Assembly: GCA_038025085.1 (NCBI GenBank) | Contig: CM076147.1 | Location: forward strand, 11,342,501 to 11,406,500 | Source of the DNA: Tetragonia tetragonoides | Lineage: Eukaryota > Streptophyta > Magnoliopsida > Caryophyllales > Aizoaceae | Length of the DNA: 64,000 nt | Direction: 5' to 3' | In this document: positions 22,700 to 33,069 of the stretch, one piece after another | Layout of the letters: each line of letters starts with the position of its first letter | Position numbering within the stretch: position 1 is the first letter of the stretch | Program-made: the position numbers and the translations under genes | Notes under the pieces: generated by a model | Databases searched by the model: none | What the model was told of the DNA's origin: nothing | What the model saw: only the letters and a program-made list of their open reading frames with translations

Positions 22700-24004
22700 G
22701 ATGTTTTCGCTTGGTCCTACAAGGACATGCTAGGCATAGACCGCAACATTGCCTAGCATACCATCCCACTGAAGCCCGACTGCAAACCAGTCAAACAAAA
22801 GTTGAGAAGAATTAAGCCAGAATGAGCCCTTAAGATCAAAGAGGAGGTGCAAAAATAGCTAGATGCAGGCTTCATAAGAGTGGCCAATTACCCCGATTGG
22901 GTAGCCAACATCGTCGCAGTCCCAAAAAAGGACGGACGGGTACGAATGTGTGTAGATTTTAGGGACTTGAACAAAGCAAGCCCGAAAGATGACTTTCCCT
23001 TACCCCACATAGACGTCCTAGTAGATAAAACTGCCGGACACGCCATCCTATCATTTATGGACGGGTACGCAGGATATAACCAGGTCTTGATGGCCAAAAA
23101 GGATGAAGAGAAAACCACTTTCATCACACAATGGGCTACTTATTGCTATACAGTAATGCCATTTGGGCTTAAGAATGCATGAGCCACATATCAAAGACCC
23201 GCTACAACCTTGCTCTACAATATGATGCATAAGGAGGCTGAAGTTTATGTAGATGATATGATCATAAAATCCAAAGACAGAGAAGGGCATGTTTCCTCAC
23301 TTCAGAAGTTCTTTGACAAGCTTGGGAAGTACAATATGAGGGTTAATACCAAGAAGTGCACATTCGGAGTCACATCCGGCAAACTTCTAGGATTTGTCAT
23401 AAGCACCAGAGGAATAGAAATTCACCCATCCAAGATCAAAGCCATAATAGACATGCCACCTCCAAAAACAGAAAAGGAAATAAAAGGCTTTTTAGGGAGA
23501 ATCCAATACATTAGCAGGTTCATCTCCAAATTAACTATCACTTATGAGCCCATATTCAAGAAACTCGAAAAAGAGGTAAAGACGGAATGGGACGAGCAAT
23601 GCCAAAAGGCTTTTGACGAAATTAAGGCCTACTTATCTGAACCACCTGTTCTAGTACCGCCCATTCCAGGCATGCCTCTAATCCTCTACCTTACAGTCAC
23701 TGAAACGTCAATGGGAGCCATGCTGGCCAAAGAAATAGACAAGGAAGAGAAAGCTATATACTAGGTGAGCAAGAAGTTTCTGGAGTACGAAACCCGCTAT
23801 TCGTCCCTAGAAAAGACATGCCTAGCTTTGGTAGCAACTACTAAAAAGCTGCGACATTACATGCTCCAGCACACGATCCACATAAGATCGAGAGAAAATC
23901 CTTTGAAATACATATTCGAAAAGCCCATACGAAATGGTAGAATAGCAAGGTGGATCGTTCTCCTCTCAAAATTCGACCTTAAATTTGAACATCAAAAACC
24001 GTAA
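22700..24004 (+). pseudogene. pol: Reverse transcriptase and first RNase H of element B1 (several stops)
   Basis: One reading frame runs through with stops at 22754-22756 (TAG) and near 22825, 22857, 23180, 23762 and 24002. RT landmarks are AspPheArgAspLeuAsnLysAla (about 22957), PheMetAspGlyTyrAlaGlyTyrAsnGln (about 23056), MetProPheGlyLeuLysAsnAla (about 23158) and the catalytic TyrValAspAspMet (about 23239). The thumb and connection region follows, then RNase H (about 23690-24004). The first RNase H has lost typical acidic residues: Glu replaces the first Asp (ThrValThrGluThrSer) and the late Asp is absent. This agrees with the known decay of the original RNase H in Tat-clade elements. Confidence 0.9.
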
Positions 24005-24045
24005 AAGGGCATGCTATCTCGGAATACCTGGCTGACCAAGCTATA

Positions 24046-25685
24046 AACGAACCTGATCGCAAGGATGAGTATCACTTCCCAGACGAAGGGGTTATGACCT
24101 TAGATACCGACACTTGGCAACTATATTTCGATGGAGCATCCAACCAAAAGGGTTTTGGAGTAGGAGTACTGATAGTATCCCTTGAGGGTGCACATACACC
24201 TATTTCAGTCAAATTGGACCACGAAGTCACTAACAATGGCGCAGAATACGAAGCTTGCATAATAGGACTGCAATCCGCCATAAGCCTTGGCAATAAGACG
24301 CTTCGAGTCTATGAGGACTCGTCACTCATAATTAACCAAATTTCCAAACTATGGAAGATTAAAAGTGAATCCTTGGCACTCTACCAAGAATACTTAGACA
24401 AGATCATAGTGTATTTCAATCAAATACACTTTACATACCTTCCACGAGAAGATAACCAATTTGCAGATGCCTTGGCTAAATTAGCAAGCATGATCAACAT
24501 ACCCAAAACTATTCGGATGATGCCCATCTGTGTACAAAGAAGATCCGAGCCTTCATATTGCGACAACTTGGAAGTGTTCCACGATGAAGAAGATGAGTGG
24601 TACACCGATATAAAGAATCATCTCATTTACCAGCTCTACCCTCCTGATTCTAGCCCTAGAGCCCAAAAGGCACTCAGAAGACTTGCAGCCCAATTCGTAG
24701 AGGTACAAGGTCAAATATACAAGAAACGCCCAAACGGAGTCAATCTCCTGTGCCTAGGCACTGAAACGGCCCATAAGGTCTTAGCGGAAGTACACGCAGG
24801 AGTTTATGGACCGCACATGAATGGTATGATGCTATCCAGGAAAATAATAAGGCTTGGGTATTATTGGACAACGATGGAGAAGGATTGTTGTTAATTTGTC
24901 AAAAGGTGCATACAATGTCAAACACATGCAAATCTACAACATTTACCGCCAAGCCCACTATATACCTTCACCTCACCTTGGCCTTTCTCGGCTTGGGGAA
25001 TCGACATCATCGGCAAAATAACCCCAACAGGAAAAGGGGGCCACGAATATATCCTGGTCACAATCGACTATTTCACCAAATGGGTCGAAGCACAATCGTA
25101 TGCAAAGCTCAAAGCAAAGCATGTGGTTAAGTTCATTAAGAATAACATAATAGCTAGATATGGAGTTCCCCAAGAAATCATCAGTGATAATGGGTCACAC
25201 TCCATGAAAGAGGTAATTGAGCTTTTAACCCAGTTTAAGATCCAGCATCGAAAGTCGTCTCCCTACAGACTGCAAACAAACAGCGCAGTGGAGGCAGCTA
25301 ACAAGAACCTCAAGGAAATCATTGAAAGGATGACCGAAAATTATCATGACTGGCCTGATAAGTTTCCATTCACACTTTGGGGTTACAGGACATCGGTCCG
25401 CGCATCGACGGGAGCAACACCATACTCCCTGGTGTACGGAATGGAAGCCGTATTGCCGATTGAGTTAGAGGTCCCATCTCTACGGATCATTTTAGAAAGT
25501 CAAATTCCAGAAGTGGACTGGGTCCATGCCCGCTATGACTAATTAGTCTTGCTAGATGAGAAAAGGTTGCAAGCCTTGCACAACGTAAGAGTCTATCAAA
25601 AGACACTAACTAGGCACTTTAACCAAAAGGCTCAAAATGAGGGACCTTAAAGTTGGAGATTTAGTACTTAAAGAAGTAAGAGCCA
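24046..25685 (+). pseudogene. pol: Second (archaeal-type) RNase H and integrase of element B1
   Basis: After a frameshift near 24002 a new frame carries a second RNase H (about 24115-24510) with TyrPheAspGlyAlaSer, GlyAlaGluTyrGluAla, TyrGluAspSerSer and GlnPheAlaAspAlaLeu, so the four acidic positions look intact. A dual RNase H is the mark of the Tat clade. Integrase follows: His (ValHisAlaGly), His (GlyProHisMetAsn), a TAA at 24892-24894, then both Cys (LysArgCysIleGlnCys). The core keeps Asp (TrpGlyIleAspIleIle), Asp (IleSerAspAsnGlySer) and Glu (AlaValGluAlaAlaAsn). The C-terminus is cut at 25688 by the gag-only element. Confidence 0.9.
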
Positions 25686-25688
25686 ATG

Positions 25689-26555
25689 TGATGTGATTTA
25701 TTTAGGGATTTTTGGTATTTTTGATAAAAAAAAAACAATAAAATGGATATACCTCTCGAATCACTCAAGGGGTTGGGGTTTTCGTTCAAGAATCACTCAA
25801 GAACAATACTTGCGCATCACACACAAGGGTTTCAACCTGAATCACTCAGTTTGAGGGGTAAATACTCACGTATTCAAAAATTAATCATAAAAGCACGAGT
25901 TTACATTAGCAAAGCTCTCCCCTATTTATAGACAAAGAAATCTAAAGCTATTCGGAATCCTAATCCTAGTCCAAATAGGAAACTAACTACGAAACTGACT
26001 ACAATTGTAAAACGAGCTAATTAACAGCTTTCCTAATACCTAATGGACTCCTAATGCTACTAATAATCAGAATACTACTTTCCTAAACATATTCTAACTA
26101 ATTAAGGAAATAGGCAAACGAAATCAAACTCAAACAGCTAATTACTTGGCGCCCAAGGCTAAAACCGCTGAAACAGTTTTTTGCTCTGTAACTTCAATTC
26201 CCTTTTCAACTCTGTTACGTTCTGAATTTGGAAAAACTCAAAGCACGGGAGTTTTAGATGTCGTTTTCAGCTTTCTACTGAACTTTGAATCACCACGATC
26301 CCATGTCGTATGAGTGAGTTATGATCAAAATACGAACCAGTGTAGAAGCTGTCAAAATTACGGGAATCCTGAAAACGAATGTGATCATATAATAAGAGCT
26401 TTAATCCCGACCTTGTATGGAAACTCCATGTAATTATCTTTATAGGAGTCAATTTAATGCATAACCACCAAAGGAACTCGATGTAAACAAAAATAGATGT
26501 TCTCTTGCTAGTTCCTTGGTTGTTCTCTTTACTTTGCACACTTGCTGCCGCATCA
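25689..26555 (-). repeat. 3' LTR of gag-only retrotransposon
   Basis: This 867-bp direct repeat matches 28071-28935 with only about twenty differences by eye, so the element is young compared with its neighbours. On the minus strand the LTR starts TGATGCGGCAGC and ends AATCACATCA. The TATA-like CTATAAATAG lies near 25921 on the minus strand. The gag reading frame runs about 290 nt into this LTR. Confidence 0.9.
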
Positions 26556-27907
26556 ATCTCCCTTTCTTCAGAAAAAATTGTCCTCAATTCTTCGTATATA
26601 GTAATCTTCTCCAAAACCTGTATATTCATCAAATTTTCCTTACAAATTTCCATTGAACCCGCAAGGTTAAGAGCCTTGCTGCTGTCTTCTTGATGGACAT
26701 CTCTTTCTTGTTCTTGATCAAAGCTAGATTCAAGAAGTTCCAACTCCATCTCGGATTCCTCTTGCATGTCATCAATATAATCAAGATCTTCAAGGAAATC
26801 ACCAATATTTTCTGGTTCAATGAATATTTCTTCGATAAACTCATCAACCACAGTTGGTTGTCTTGAATTATTTACTTCAACATCAATAAGGGGGTCAATG
26901 TTATTGGTCTTTTCTTGTGAATCTTCAATAGGAACAATATCCTTAAAGTAATCATCAAGATCTGGTTTTCCTTTGAATGTATCCACAACAAAGAGCCTAT
27001 CTTCACTCATTAGTTCATCATTTATTATGCACCCATTCATGTACTCCAACTTATGATTTCGACGTTGAAGTGCTTGTTGGTATGCTTGTTGTGCTCGTAG
27101 GTGCACTAGTTGTTGCTCCCTCTCTTGCCTCTCAATTTTGAGAGGGATTTTGCACACGTCCACAAAGGTTACGTAAGGAACAAGATCTACCTTGCGCCTT
27201 AGAGTTGGGTTTAGACCTTTGATGAACCGTGCAATCTTTAACTCCTTCTTCTCCTCAAGGTCACACATCATGTGCATATGTTCATACTTCTGGAGGTAGT
27301 CTTGTACACTTGAGGTTTCTTGGCTTAAAGACGTAAGTTTCAAGAACTGTGCTTGCTCAAACTCTTTAGGCAAAAATCGGTTCTTTAAATGTTTCTTGAG
27401 TTTGTCCCAAGTCTCAATTTTTGCTTTCCCGTCCTTCTTGCGTCGAGCCTTTAGGTTTTCATACCACAAAGAAGCATGCTTGGTGAGTTTATGCGTGGCT
27501 AACTTGCATCTTCGCCGCTCATCATACTCCTTGTATTCAAAGACTCTCTCCATAGTTCTAAGCCAATCAAGAAAGGCCTCTGGATCGTAGGAACCGTCAT
27601 ATTCAGGGAGTTCGACTTTCAAGTTCCTATTATCAACATAGGGGTGTCGTGGTTTAGGAGCGTCATTGGTTCTTATCCCACTTGTGTCTTCAAACTCCTC
27701 ATCGAAGTCGGGGTCACGGTTGTGGTTTCTCCAATGAATTCTGCGCATCCTTGTCTCCATGTTTTCCCTATCTTCTTGGTTTCTTCTTTCCATAGAAGCC
27801 ATCCGCTCTGCCATCCGCTCTGCCATCCGCTCTTCTTGAGTTTTGAAAGATGCCCTAAGATCCTCCATGGCTGTTAACAACTTTGCTAGTTTGTTGGGGT
27901 CACCCAT
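26267..27907 (-). CDS. gag: Gag of a non-autonomous, gag-only LTR retrotransposon (TR-GAG-like)
   Basis: A continuous 546-codon frame from the ATG at 27907 (MetGlyAspProAsnLysLeu); the frame is open further upstream but without an earlier ATG. A charged coiled-coil N-terminus includes a tandem MetAlaGluArg repeat. The retrotransposon gag capsid domain follows (about residues 95-270: LeuProGluTyrAspGlySer, AspTrpLeuArgThrMetGlu, SerLeuTrpTyrGluAsnLeu, GlyLeuAsnProThrLeu), then an acidic tail. No zinc knuckle, protease, RT or integrase is present, and the internal region is only 1.5 kb. This matches the TR-GAG type described in plants, which must use another element's enzymes. The stop codon lies inside the 3' LTR. 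It is the only large undamaged ORF in the window. Confidence 0.88.
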   Translation of the reverse strand: MGDPNKLAKLLTAMEDLRASFKTQEERMAERMAERMASMERRNQEDRENMETRMRRIHWRNHNRDPDFDEEFEDTSGIRTNDAPKPRHPYVDNRNLKVELPEYDGSYDPEAFLDWLRTMERVFEYKEYDERRRCKLATHKLTKHASLWYENLKARRKKDGKAKIETWDKLKKHLKNRFLPKEFEQAQFLKLTSLSQETSSVQDYLQKYEHMHMMCDLEEKKELKIARFIKGLNPTLRRKVDLVPYVTFVDVCKIPLKIERQEREQQLVHLRAQQAYQQALQRRNHKLEYMNGCIINDELMSEDRLFVVDTFKGKPDLDDYFKDIVPIEDSQEKTNNIDPLIDVEVNNSRQPTVVDEFIEEIFIEPENIGDFLEDLDYIDDMQEESEMELELLESSFDQEQERDVHQEDSSKALNLAGSMEICKENLMNIQVLEKITIYEELRTIFSEEREIDAAASVQSKENNQGTSKRTSIFVYIEFLWWLCIKLTPIKIITWSFHTRSGLKLLLYDHIRFQDSRNFDSFYTGSYFDHNSLIRHGIVVIQSSVES

Positions 27908-28055
27908 AGCTTCGGTTGTAGGTTTCTTGGGGGTTTCTTGGCTGTCTTCTTGAACAAAGGGTGGATCTTGCAAGAATCTTTCTCTAAAGCTCGCTATGGT
28001 GTCATATCTATGCTCAGGACCGTGTTGTTTAAACTTAAGAAAGCTCAAACCTTTA

Positions 28056-28067
28056 GCTTTGATACCA
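28056..28067 (-). other. Primer-binding site of gag-only element (initiator Met tRNA type)
   Basis: On the minus strand TGGTATCAAAGC lies three bases after the LTR end. It resembles the common plant PBS TGGTATCAGAGC, complementary to the 3' end of initiator tRNA-Met, with one mismatch. Confidence 0.82.
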
Positions 28068-28070
28068 AGT

Positions 28071-28935
28071 TGATGTGATTTATTTAGGGATTTTCTGTAT
28101 TTTTGATAAAAAAAAACAATAAAAGGGATATACCTCTCGAATCACTCAAGGAGTTGGGGTTTTCGTTCAAGAATCACTCAAGAACAATACTTGCGCATCA
28201 CACACAAGGGTTTCAACCTGAATCACTCAGTTTGAGGGGTAAATACTCACGTATTCAAAAATTAATCATAAAAGCACGAGTTTACAGTAGCAAAGCTCTC
28301 CCCTATTTATAGACAAAGAAATCTAAAGCTATTCGGAATCCTAATCCTAGTCCAAATAGGAAACTAACTACGAAACTGACTACAATTGTAAAACGAGCTA
28401 ATTAACAGCTTTCCTATTACCTAATGGACTCCTAATGCTACTAATAATCAGAATACTACTTTCCTAAACATATTCTAACTAATTAAGGAAATAGGCAAAT
28501 GAAATCAAACTCAAACAGCTAATTACTTGGCGCCCAAGGCTAAAACCGCTGGAACAGTTTTTGCTCTGTAACTTCAATTCCCTTTTCAACTCCGTTACGT
28601 TCTGAATTTGGAAAAACTCAAAGCAAGGGAGTTTTAGATGTCGTTTCCAGCTTTCTATAGAACTTTCAGTCACCACGATCCCATGTCGTATGAGTGAGTT
28701 ATGATCAAAATACGAACCAGTGTAGAAGCTGTCAAAATTACGGGAATCCTGAAAACGAATGTGATCATATAATAAGAGCTTTAATCCCGACCTTGTATGG
28801 AAACTCCATGTAATTATCTTTATAAGAGTCAATTTAATGCATAACCACCAAAGGAACTCGATGTGAACAAGAATAGATGTTCTCTTGCTAGTTCCTTGGT
28901 TGTTCTGTTTACTTTGCAAACTTGCTGCCGCATCA
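28071..28935 (-). repeat. 5' LTR of gag-only retrotransposon
   Basis: This 865-bp copy is the partner of 25689-26555. The flanking five bases do not match (CAATG before 25689, GAAGC after 28935), so there is no target-site duplication. The left flank is B1 integrase and the right flank is the antisense mobile-domain ORF of a family A-type element. Confidence 0.9.
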
Positions 28936-29924
28936 GAAGCATACGCAGGAGCACCAAAATTGTAATCATGTACTTTGGTCAAGTCATCTAGGCATGTCAG
29001 AAATCCAACCTAGCACACACTCTTCTTCTGGGCAAAAATAATCGCCCCCAACAGATAGACCAAAAAGATACGGGCCCACTGATCCTCCGTAAGCCCCTGC
29101 ATAGTCAAAGCTCCCCATAGCTTTGGTAAGGAGACTCGGTCCTCCTCAAAGAGAGCGGCAACATGCCCATATAGCTCATGCAACCTATCGGCCTGCCGAT
29201 GATAGCTCGTGGCATACCGTAGAGGACGCCCTCTAAAGGACCGGCCCGTCAATACAATGAACTCATAAGAAGTGGGGAACATCTCTCCCACAGGTGTATG
29301 GAAGGTGTTCGTAGTGTCCCAAAACCTCTCCAGTAAACCATGGGAAACTATCTTAGTATCCCCATAATGACAAGTAGGGATAACCGACAAAAAATACTGG
29401 AAACCCGAAGCCCGAATTATCCCCCTTAGTCCTCTTAGAAAAAGTATCCAACATCATGGCCCAGTTCGAAGTGGACCCATGAGCCTGCAAGTAAGCACCA
29501 ACTCCCTACGCAACAAATAAAATTTTCTCAACACCCCATATACTACAAATAGAGTACAAATAATTCCACACAAGTATTATATACAGCTGACCACCAATCC
29601 AGTACAATCCCAATTTGTTCGTGTGCCGGAGCACTAACAGTTCAAATTTTCAGTACAAAATAAATAAACTGAACAAAACCAAAGAAGTCAGAAATATACC
29701 AGATGTAAATTGGACAGATGACTCCGTCTGTCCAACAGCAAGATACTACGATCCCAGGCCTCCGCCGGACGCCAGTCCAAACGCATGAACGAGTCCTGGT
29801 ACAGAGTCGCCCCGTTTGCATGTCATGGAGGACGTATCCTAGATGACGGAAACCCAATACAGAAAAGGTCACGGTTTTCCTCTTCCTCACCCATAGGACG
29901 CTTCCCTTTGTCTTTGGGAGCCAT
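28936..29924 (-). pseudogene. Antisense plant mobile domain (PMD) ORF of a Tat/Ogre-type element
   Basis: The ATG at 29924 starts MetAlaProLysAspLysGlyLysArg. A first coding part to about 29718 contains AspTrpArgProAlaGluAlaTrp and one TGA. A probable intron follows (about 29717-29489, ending TTGCAG). The second part carries the mobile domain: IleIleArgAlaSerGlyPhe, GlyLeuLeuGluArgPheTrp, AsnThrPheHisThrProValGlyGluMet, ValLeuThrGlyArg and TyrLeuLeuGlyAla. A frameshift (G run near 29427) and a TAG near 29010 damage it, and it is cut at 28936 by the gag-only element. PMD proteins of plants include MAIN-type proteins, and the domain also occurs in transposable elements. The ORF is antisense to the flanking element (PPT and LTR read +). 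Its role in the element is unknown. Confidence 0.75.
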
Positions 29925-30345
29925 AGATGGAAAATTCAAGTTTTCTCTCTCTACGAGTGCAAATTTTGAATGTCAGATTCGCAAGATACAAGTACTCATT
30001 CAACAATGCACCCAAAATTTATTTACTAGGCGAAAAATTAAACAAATTCAAGACAAAAAGCAAGGAATTTGGTCAAGAATTAACTTACCTTCAAGAATGT
30101 GGGAGGCTCGACAATGGCGGAAAAGCTCGACGAAGAAGAAGCGAAAATGGAGCAAAAAATCGAAAAGACTCGCGAAAACCCATCTTATTCAAGCGCTCAA
30201 ACCGAAGCACGGCGCCGCTAGCGCTGGCCTGGGCCGCTAGCGGCCCTGGTTGGTCTGCACATGCAAGCCCCTCACCTGCTGCCCCACGACATTTTTCAGC
30301 CCAAAAATCGTTATTTGGCACATTTTGTTAGCAGCAAAGACTAGT
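29925..30345 (-). promoter_or_regulatory. 5' leader and putative promoter region of the antisense ORF
   Basis: On the minus strand a donor-like AAGGTAAGT lies at 30088, conserved in the copy at 1-407, suggesting a spliced leader ahead of the ATG at 29924. About 300 bp upstream of the ATG lie GC-rich palindromes (GGGCCGCTAGCGGCCC at 30231-30246). The same arrangement is seen in the other copy (palindrome 353-372) and in the LTR U3 (784-801). The transcription start is unknown. Confidence 0.4.
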
Positions 30346-31750
30346 ACCAAACGCGCGGGAACGGATCCCGTTGGCCCATAAATTCAAAATTCAACAATTG
30401 ACCCATTTTACGGTACCAAGTACTGACATGTAAAACTAACCCGTTTGTTTTGCAGGTCCCCAAGTGCATAAGCCCCGTTGATTCTCTGGCATTATTTATT
30501 TTTGAGGACGGCCAGTGATCCCCAATTGATTTTAAGCCCTGTTGATTCTCTGCCATTATTTGTGGGGACAACCAGTGATCCCCAATTGATTTTAAGCCCA
30601 ATTGATTCTTTGGCATTATTTGTGGGGATAGCCAGTGATCCCCAATTGTTTTTAAGCCCAGTTGATTCTCTGGCACTATTTATTTTGGGGAGAACCGGTG
30701 TTCACAATTTATTTTTTAATCCCAGTTGATTCTCTGACACTATTTATTGTGGGGACAGCCGGTATTCGCTATTTGTTTTTTAAGCCCATTTGATTCTCTA
30801 GCACTTTAGGTTTTAGGGACAGCCGGTGTTCGCAAATTATTTTAAGCCCAGTTGATTCTCTAGCACTATTTATTTTCGGGATAGCCGGTGTTCGCAAACT
30901 GATTTTAAGCCTAGTTAATTCTCTGGCACTATTTAATTTTGGGAACGGCCAGTGTTCGCAAATTGTTATTCATGCCCAGTTGATTCTCTGGCACTATTTT
31001 GAGTCAGTCAATGATCGCTCGTGCGGTTAAATTGTACTTTCACTATTTTCAGTCAGTCAATGATCGCCCGTGCGGTTAAATTGTCCTTTCTCATTTCGTG
31101 TTAGTCAATGATCGCTCGTGTGGTTATATTTTCCTTTATTTTTATATGTTTCAATCAATGATTGCATAAGCTATTGCATTTAAACTGTTCATATGTTTTA
31201 ACCATTTACAGCCGTCATTTCGATCGCGCTATCTTGTCGACCTTTTCTTTTCTGGTGCAGGGACGGAATCTCGGCATCCGCCGAGTGGTGCTTAGTCACT
31301 GTTTTCTTAGAACAAAGCATTCATACTATTCACTCTCACTAGTGTTATTTCCCATTTACAGCCGTCATTTTGATTGCGCTGTCTCGTCGACCTTTTCATT
31401 TCTCGTGCAGGGATGGAATCTCGGCATCCGCCAAGTGGTGCCTAGTCACTATTTGTTGAAGCATTCTACATTGATCATTCTCAAAGTGTCACTAACTTTT
31501 CATTTACTCTAAATACAGGTCTCTTGCAGGCGTCAATTTCTTTCACGAGCGTTGTTTGCCCTACTAACCATTATCTTTGTTTCTCTTGTGTTCACATAGA
31601 TGAAGTCTTAGCGCGCTACGAGCATGTCCCAATTCAGGTTTCCCTTCATATGCATGCATATTGTACACGCTCACACACCACGCGCACATCATCATCCTAC
31701 ATTTCGCCTTCGGAATACTTTGATCTTCGCTTTTACTCAAGCTCGATCAT
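30346..31750 (+). repeat. 3' non-coding region with three tandem-repeat arrays
   Basis: After a conserved block (30370-30475) come about nine units of 62 bp, each with TTGATTCTCTGGCAC-like text, starting near 30478, 30539, 30600, 30661, 30725, 30789, 30850, 30914 and 30978. Then come four units of about 50 bp with GTCAATGATCG (near 31006, 31053, 31106 and 31150), and two units of about 155 bp near 31196 and 31352 (GGAATCTCGGCATCCGCC). The 31500-31750 part is conserved, inverted, at 9041-9230. No gene is seen. Confidence 0.75.
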
Positions 31751-31762
31751 AGTGGGGGCTTC
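31751..31762 (+). other. Polypurine tract before the LTR at 31763
   Basis: AGTGGGGGCTTC abuts the LTR, as in A2 on the other strand. It shows that this LTR served as a 3' LTR for the sequence at 28936-31750. Confidence 0.75.
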
Positions 31763-33050
31763 TATAGACACCAAAAAAGCGGCTTCAGATTTCTCCGCAA
31801 AAGCCTGCTGATGAAAGGAGTAATTTATAAACTTGAATGTTATTTTTGCTTTGATAGGTAAAATAAGGTCTCAGGTTTTTCCTAGATCACTCCTTTATTT
31901 CGATCACATTCAAAAGCCCTGTTCAAGAGCTTTCCAACGACACCTCTCGTGTCTTTTTCCGACTCCCAGTTGCCAAGTTGCTAACCGGGGGTAAAACCGT
32001 CTTTTACCGCAGAAGGGTAAAACGGTCATTTTACATTTTCGGAACACTAAAAATTCCTCCGAAAAATTAAAATAGATTGGATGTCGTCATAATGACGACA
32101 ACCAGCTGGCAAGCTGATAGCCGCCAGTGGTGCTGGAATTACAGCCAGCGCCGTAAGTGGTGCTAGGTGCTATCCCAATGCTGTTAGCGGCGCTCGCTGG
32201 GTCTTCTGAAGCCCGTCTTTTTTCAAGCACAATCTCCAAAACTCGGCCATTCTCCACCCATCCAACCCTACTCCTTCGCCTATAAATACGACCCTCATTC
32301 CTCAGTTCAAAACATACAGTCTACAGTTGAGAACCTCTATTCTCGGTTGAGTACTCCCTAACTTCTCCCTCTTTCTTCCAAATATATTCTTTGCTTGAGA
32401 TCTATTTTACTATTCATTTGCTAAATAGCCTACAGTTCAGGTACTGTTTAATTGCTTAACTGTTTATTTTCCAGTAGTCATAATATAGATATCAGGCTAT
32501 TCATGTATTTTGTTGCTTACTAAATATTGTCTTTCAATTCTAAGCATGTCTACTTGTTGTAATGCTCAACTTGCCAATCAAATGCATGTCTAAATAAGGG
32601 TCAACAATAAATGTCGTGATGCTTGTGATTAACCAATTAATAGTCTAAGTCTAGGTTGTTAAGGTTTGTGTGGGAATCATGTCTTTAAATTATTAAGCAA
32701 ACTTGAGTTATTAGCTAGAGGCCGTCATAAAACGGGCGAGTTGGGTGCCTAACACCTTCCCACCTCGTAACTTCGCCCCCGAACCCTTTATTCTTGGGTA
32801 CTCATTTGTTCTATATGAGCGGGAGTCTTTCTAAAAACATGATTAGTTCACTTATCGCGCTATTGAGTTGTCCCTTCGATAAAACGCCTATAGAAGATTT
32901 GTGACCTCTTTCATGATTTTTATTCAATTTAAGTCTTTTTCAAAATCTTTTCTAACTCGACAGTTCCTTGAACTTATCTAAAGCCCCCAGCTAACAAATT
33001 TTCTATAAGGACGCTCTCCGTGGACATAGGAAAAATCCTGGGTGCTTACG
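31763..33050 (+). repeat. Family A LTR with PPT on one side and PBS on the other
   Basis: Length is about 1288 bp. The termini are worn (TATAGACACC instead of TGTAGACGCC, and CTTACG instead of CTTACA). By eye it is clearly more diverged from the LTR at 408 than the solo LTR at 55735 is. The TATA box TATAAATA is near 32282. A PPT lies immediately upstream and a PBS immediately downstream, so the LTR is shared between two internal regions. Confidence 0.85.
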
Positions 33051-33051
33051 G

Positions 33052-33069
33052 TGGCGACTTCACTGGGGA
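33052..33069 (+). other. Primer-binding site after the LTR at 31763-33050
   Basis: TGGCGACTTCACTGGGGA, the same as in A1. Confidence 0.82.

Noticed and set aside
26505..26693. Plus-strand frames opposite the gag-only ORF
   Set aside because: Shadows of the minus-strand gag.
30478..31190. CRISPR-like array of regular repeats
   Set aside because: The units are adjacent, degenerate 50-62-bp tandem repeats without unique spacers, in a plant retrotransposon 3' region.
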